Shown one piece after another: positions 13,922 to 16,978 of a stretch of DNA of 16,978 nt. The stretch is taken from the NCBI GenBank assembly GCA_900553105.1, contig USCE01000013.1, forward strand, positions 1 to 16,978, in the 5' to 3' direction. The stretch comes from an uncultured Sutterella sp. (GTDB lineage Bacteria; Pseudomonadota; Gammaproteobacteria; Burkholderiales; Burkholderiaceae_F). The position numbers and the translations under genes are program-made. How positions within the stretch are numbered: position 1 is the first letter of the stretch; the number at the start of each line of letters is the position of its first letter. The notes under the pieces are model-generated. The model searched no databases. It was not told the DNA's origin and saw only the letters and a list, made by a program, of their open reading frames with translations.

Positions 13922-14881
13922 ATGGCAGATATTCAACACGAAAAACTCATCATTATCGGCTCCGGCCCTGCCGGCTATACCGCCGGTGTTTATGCCTCCC
14001 GCGCTAATCTCTCCCCGCTTTTGATTACCGGCATGGAGCAAGGCGGACAACTGATGACGACCTCTGAAATCGAAAACTGGCCCGCCGATGTTAACGGCAC
14101 CGCCGGTCCCGAGTTGATGCAGCGCTTCGCCGATCACGCCGAACGTTTCGGTACGCGTATTGAGTACGATGTGATTGTTGAAGCCCATTTGAAAGAAAAA
14201 CCCATTCGACTCGTTGCCGACTCCGGCAAAACTTTTACGTGCGACGCATTGATCATTGCAACGGGAGCCAGTGCCAAGTATCTAGGGCTTGAGTCTGAAA
14301 CCCGATACAAAGGGCGCGGCGTTTCTGCCTGTGCCACCTGCGACGGCTTTTTCTATCGTGGTAAACCCGTGGCCGTTGTGGGCGGCGGCAATGCTGCACT
14401 TGAAGAAGCTCTGTACCTAGCCAATATCGCCTCGGTTGTCCACCTCGTGCACCGTAGCGATCGGTTCCGTGCAGAACCCATCATGGTGAAGAAACTCATG
14501 CAAGCAGTCGAAGAAGGCAAAGTGGTTTTGCACCTTTTCCGAGAAGTACGTGAAGTGCTCGGCAACGAACAAGGTGTTACGGGTCTTTGTCTGAAAAGCG
14601 CCAAAGGCGAGGCTGACGAAACCGTTGATTTAGAGGGCGTTTTTATCGCCATCGGCCACTCACCCAATACGAAAATCTTTGCTAATGATTTAGAACTCAA
14701 TGGCGGCTATATCGTCACAAAGGGCACGGCAACGGGTGCTGCCACAGCAACGGACATCGAAGGCGTTTTTGCCGCTGGTGATTGCCAAGATCACGTTTAT
14801 CGTCAAGCCGTTACCTCTGCTGCTACAGGCTGTATGGCAGCGCTTGATGCACAACGTTACTTGGAAAAATTAGAAGGATAA
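13922..14881 (+). CDS. trxB: Thioredoxin reductase
   Basis: A cytoplasmic FAD/NADPH disulfide reductase that keeps thioredoxin reduced. The 319-residue product has the FAD-binding GSGPAGYTAG (13-22), GGQLMTTSEIENWP, the redox-active CATC (137-140) followed by DGFFYRG, the NADPH-binding GGGNAALEEALYL (154-166) and the second FAD motif GVFAAGDCQD near the C terminus. Length matches the low-molecular-weight bacterial family. AAGGAAC lies 7 nt before ATG 13922. It leads a likely operon with the Smr-domain gene (13-bp gap) and the nitroreductase (13-bp gap). Confidence 0.97.
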   Translation: MADIQHEKLIIIGSGPAGYTAGVYASRANLSPLLITGMEQGGQLMTTSEIENWPADVNGTAGPELMQRFADHAERFGTRIEYDVIVEAHLKEKPIRLVADSGKTFTCDALIIATGASAKYLGLESETRYKGRGVSACATCDGFFYRGKPVAVVGGGNAALEEALYLANIASVVHLVHRSDRFRAEPIMVKKLMQAVEEGKVVLHLFREVREVLGNEQGVTGLCLKSAKGEADETVDLEGVFIAIGHSPNTKIFANDLELNGGYIVTKGTATGAATATDIEGVFAAGDCQDHVYRQAVTSAATGCMAALDAQRYLEKLEG

Positions 14882-14894
14882 GCAGAGGCTCATC

Positions 14895-15587
14895 ATGCGT
14901 AGCAAAGGGTTTGATGCGTTAAAAGCTCTCAAAGTGCGAATTGCCGAAGTAGAACCTTCGGAAGAAGAAAAGCGCGAGGAGCAAGAGCGACGGGAAAATG
15001 ACCGAAAGCTTTTTGCTGAGGAAATGACTCGAATCGGTGTCGGCGGTAAAGCAGTCAAAATCGATGAAACCAGCTTATTTGAGCGTGAGATGAATAAACT
15101 TGGCGTCACGCGCCTCAACACCGGTCAAAACACCGTTATGCATCAAACCAAACGCGTTCGCGCAGAGCCTCAACGCACTGCAGTAAAAATTGCAGCCGAA
15201 GTGGATCTCTCGGACGATTTTGATGATGCCGATCCTGATGACTGGGGTGATCGTGAATACGTGGCCGTAGGCTGTGGTGTTGATCTTGCACGTAATCTCT
15301 CTCGTGGATTGTGGCCAGTCGGGGCTTACATTGATCTTCACGGTTGCCGAACCGATGAAGCAAGACGACGGCTATCGGAATTTATCCGAGAAGCTCGCAA
15401 TGCTCACATCCGTTGTGTACGAATCGTGCACGGTAAGGGCATCAACAGCGGAGAAGATGGTCCTGTTCTAAAAGGACTGGTACGACGCTGGTTGCGACAA
15501 ATGCATGACGTGCAAGCTTATGTGCAGGCTGCGCCCGCAGAGGGCGGCTCCGGAGCCGTGATTGTGTTACTAGCGAAAAAATTCTAA
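14895..15587 (+). CDS. Smr/MutS2-type domain protein
   Basis: A 230-residue protein with a C-terminal Smr domain: IDLHG (146-150), IVHGKG (177-182) and EGGSGAVIVLL (216-226), the three conserved blocks of that fold. Stand-alone Smr proteins are known or proposed to be endonucleases or ribosome/RNA-acting factors, so a nucleic-acid role is likely but the exact substrate is unknown. The first ~45 residues are rich in Glu, Arg and Lys and probably form a helical coiled coil. The middle (~100-120) is acidic (Asp-rich) and likely disordered. GAGG lies 6 nt before ATG 14895, and the gene follows trxB by 13 bp. Confidence 0.9.
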   Translation: MRSKGFDALKALKVRIAEVEPSEEEKREEQERRENDRKLFAEEMTRIGVGGKAVKIDETSLFEREMNKLGVTRLNTGQNTVMHQTKRVRAEPQRTAVKIAAEVDLSDDFDDADPDDWGDREYVAVGCGVDLARNLSRGLWPVGAYIDLHGCRTDEARRRLSEFIREARNAHIRCVRIVHGKGINSGEDGPVLKGLVRRWLRQMHDVQAYVQAAPAEGGSGAVIVLLAKKF

Positions 15588-15600
15588 AAGGAGAACCGGT

Positions 15601-16242
15601 ATGGACATCCTCAGCATTATGCGTTCGCGCTATACCACCAAACACTACGATCCGAGTAAACCTGTCTCTGAAGAAGCTTTGCAGACGATGATTGAAGTAT
15701 TGCGTCTGTCTCCCTCATCGGTGAACTCTCAGCCTTGGCATTTTTACGTCATTGAAAGCGAAGAAGCCAAGGCAAAACTCATGCCCGCAGTCAAAGACTT
15801 CAATATTGAGCGAATGAAGGCCCCAGTCTTTATTTTGTTTACAGTTTCTACGAAACTCGGTCAAGAATATTGGGAAGCGCTTTACAAACAAGAAGATGCT
15901 GACGGCCGCTTTGCCGACTGGACTTCTCCAGAACGCCCCGATGCCATTCGTATGATGGCCGCAGAACGCCTTGAAGCTGATCCAGATGAGCTATTTCTCT
16001 ACAACAGCAATCAGGCGTATTTAGCTCTCGGTTGCCTGACAGTGGCTGCTGAAACGCTTGGCGTTGACTCAACAATTCTCGGCGGGTTGAACTTTGACAA
16101 AGTCGATGAAATTTTCGGCCTGGGAGCCAAAAACGAAAGATCCATCGTCGCTATCGCTCTGGGGCACAGAGCTCAAGACGATGCTAATGCAAAACGACCC
16201 AAATCGCGGTGGCCGGCTCAAAGGGTCATTACCCGACTCTAA
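15601..16242 (+). CDS. FMN-dependent oxygen-insensitive nitroreductase, NfsB-like
   Basis: A 213-residue type I (two-electron) NAD(P)H nitroreductase fold, probably a cytoplasmic FMN homodimer. MDILSIMRSRYTTKHYDPSK matches the NfsB N terminus with the FMN-phosphate arginines. SPSSVNSQPWHFYV (37-50) binds flavin, QEDADGRFADW is a family motif, and the C-terminal GHRAQDDANAKRPKSRWP completes the FMN phosphate site. Length is close to E. coli NfsB (217). Natural substrates may be quinones or nitroaromatics. AAAGGAGAA lies 5 nt before ATG 15601, and the gene sits 13 bp after the Smr gene, so it is probably third in the trxB operon. It converges on a Nim-like gene. Confidence 0.9.
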   Translation: MDILSIMRSRYTTKHYDPSKPVSEEALQTMIEVLRLSPSSVNSQPWHFYVIESEEAKAKLMPAVKDFNIERMKAPVFILFTVSTKLGQEYWEALYKQEDADGRFADWTSPERPDAIRMMAAERLEADPDELFLYNSNQAYLALGCLTVAAETLGVDSTILGGLNFDKVDEIFGLGAKNERSIVAIALGHRAQDDANAKRPKSRWPAQRVITRL

Positions 16243-16296
16243 CGTTCCGAGAGGTTTTCTCAGCGAGAGTCCATAACTTTCTCTAAGTTACGTTAT

Positions 16297-16332
16297 ATTT
16301 CGGGCAAGGATTCTCTTGCCCGAAATACTTTT
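16297..16332. terminator. Terminator between nitroreductase and Nim-like gene
   Basis: ATTTCGGGCAAG (16297-16308) and CTTGCCCGAAAT (16315-16326) form a perfect 12-bp stem with a 6-nt GATTCT loop. The plus-strand tail ACTTTT is short and the minus-strand tail is not U-rich. The position between convergent stops suits both transcripts. Confidence 0.75.
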
Positions 16333-16338
16333 GAAAAC

Positions 16339-16863
16339 TTAGCGGCGTGGCGTTTCAGAGCGAGTCTTGCCGGAAAGCTCCTTAACCGTTAACTTCCAGA
16401 TACCCATCTTATCGAGCATGGCAGAAGGATAAGTCCAAGACAGTTCGCCATTGTCTCCTGCATAATGGTGCATGATGGCGTCGAGCGCCTTAACGCGTTC
16501 ATCTCCTTGCACCTTTGCCACCGTCCCGCAACCGATCACGGAAAAATAGTTTTGACCGGAATTACAGGCAGGCTCATCATCAACAAACGTAGCTCCGGCT
16601 TCTACAACACAAAAACTGACATTCGGATTCTTGGTGAATAAGTCGATCTTATGACCTTCGGGAGCTCCATGGATATAGAACACCAAACCATCATTATTGA
16701 GTTCAAAACCGTAACTGACAGGGACAAGGTACGGAAATGGGTCATCGTGAATACCCAAGGTGATAAATTTGCTACGATGCAAAAACGCTTTGATTAAAAC
16801 GGGGCTATCCACCGCTCGTTCGCTGCGCCGCATTTCAGTATGAATGGTTGTCGGTAAGCTCAT
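16339..16863 (-). CDS. Nim-like pyridoxamine 5'-phosphate oxidase-family flavoprotein
   Basis: A 174-residue split-barrel FMN-binding protein. The N terminus TEMRRSERAVDS, then PFPYLVPVSYGFEL, DGLVFYIHGAPEGHKIDLF (58-76, with H65 and H71) and NPNVSFCVV resemble the NimA family of 5-nitroimidazole reductases and related proteins. H71 falls in the GHK context that in NimA structures carries the cofactor-linked histidine. Many family members have no proven drug-resistance role, so resistance is only a possibility. The frame opens at a TTG at 16878, but ATG 16863 is chosen because GAGGAG lies about 7 nt before it. It converges on the nitroreductase. Its promoter region is cut short by the sequence end. 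Confidence 0.85.
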   Translation of the reverse strand: MSLPTTIHTEMRRSERAVDSPVLIKAFLHRSKFITLGIHDDPFPYLVPVSYGFELNNDGLVFYIHGAPEGHKIDLFTKNPNVSFCVVEAGATFVDDEPACNSGQNYFSVIGCGTVAKVQGDERVKALDAIMHHYAGDNGELSWTYPSAMLDKMGIWKLTVKELSGKTRSETPRR

Positions 16864-16910
16864 TTGCTGTCTCCTCAAACTTCAATTGTGATTTTTTCAA
16901 TGGATTTCAT

Positions 16911-16924
16911 GGGCGCCAGCGCCC
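16911..16924. repeat. GC-rich 14-bp palindrome upstream of the Nim-like gene
   Basis: GGGCGC (16911-16916) and GCGCCC (16919-16924) are perfect arms around CA, 48 bp upstream of the ATG at 16863. It has no T tract on either strand, so an operator is more likely than a terminator. No regulator can be named. Confidence 0.4.
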
Positions 16925-16943
16925 AAAACACGCGCTTTGAGTT

Positions 16944-16978
16944 CTGTCTCTTATACACATCTGACGCTGCCGACGATA
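16944..16978 (+). other. Residual Nextera transposase adapter (artefact)
   Basis: CTGTCTCTTATACACATCT (16944-16962) is the Tn5 mosaic end. The next 14 bases GACGCTGCCGACGA (16963-16976) are the reverse complement of the standard Illumina Nextera read-1 adapter tail. The final TA (16977-16978) would be the start of an index. These bases are library adapter, not bacterial DNA, and mark the end of an untrimmed contig. Confidence 0.97.

Noticed and set aside
13715..14188. A 157-codon minus-strand frame across the trxB start
   Set aside because: It runs antisense through the trxB FAD-binding region and its promoter, and has no family resemblance. It is a shadow of trxB.
16911..16924. The GGGCGC-CA-GCGCCC palindrome as a terminator for an upstream gene
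   Set aside because: No T tract follows on either strand and the loop is only two bases, so it is listed as a palindrome only.
1..16943. CRISPR arrays, insertion sequences, phage genes, toxin-antitoxin or defence genes
   Set aside because: No spaced direct repeats, transposase or integrase motifs or such gene pairs were seen on either strand. The Tn5 mosaic end at the right edge is library adapter rather than a resident transposon.

Overview
The window is a contig-like piece of a Gram-negative, probably betaproteobacterial (Burkholderiales, possibly a gut Sutterellaceae-type) chromosome. This is inferred from the pair of divergent units trxB-smr and ftsK-lolA, the LolA/Tat-type envelope functions and the moderate G+C; no marker gene proves it. 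Nearly all of it is ordinary chromosomal coding sequence. I see no CRISPR array, insertion sequence, phage gene or defence island.

Layout. 1-207: two tandem identical tRNA-Asn(GUU) genes, the first cut by the window edge, closed by a strong terminator. 279-1985 (+): adenine deaminase. 2040-3524 (-): PepD-type dipeptidase, sharing a bidirectional terminator with ade. 3581-4480 (-) and 4599-5549 (+): a LysR regulator divergent from a Tat-signal, subclass-B3-like metallo-beta-lactamase-fold hydrolase. The AT-rich gap between them carries repeated palindromic operator candidates. 5618-8608 (-): a co-oriented run nikR, argH and a PLP aminotransferase. 8609-9089: a long non-coding region with the nikR promoter, a good sigma70-type promoter reading right, and a ~230-nt structured leader in front of an amino-acid permease (9090-10535, MmuP/RocE-like). 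10534-10622: back-to-back terminators. 10630-13702 (-): ftsK then lolA, translationally coupled. 13922-16242 (+): trxB, a Smr-domain protein and an NfsB-like nitroreductase, with short gaps. 16339-16863 (-): a Nim-like flavin-binding protein, convergent with the nitroreductase. 16944-16976: untrimmed Nextera transposon-adapter sequence, so the last ~35 bases are not genomic.

Functionally the genes cover purine salvage/deamination, dipeptide and amino-acid use (PepD, permease, aminotransferase, ArgH), nickel sensing, cell division/chromosome segregation and lipoprotein export (FtsK, LolA), and redox/flavin chemistry (TrxB, nitroreductase, Nim-like protein).

The most promising undescribed element is the permease leader at about 8856-9089. 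It contains several hairpins and two sets of mutually exclusive pairings, one of which can cover the permease Shine-Dalgarno region. That is the architecture of a translational riboswitch or attenuator, and it does not match a riboswitch consensus I can recall. All structure calls were made by eye without folding software or database searches.
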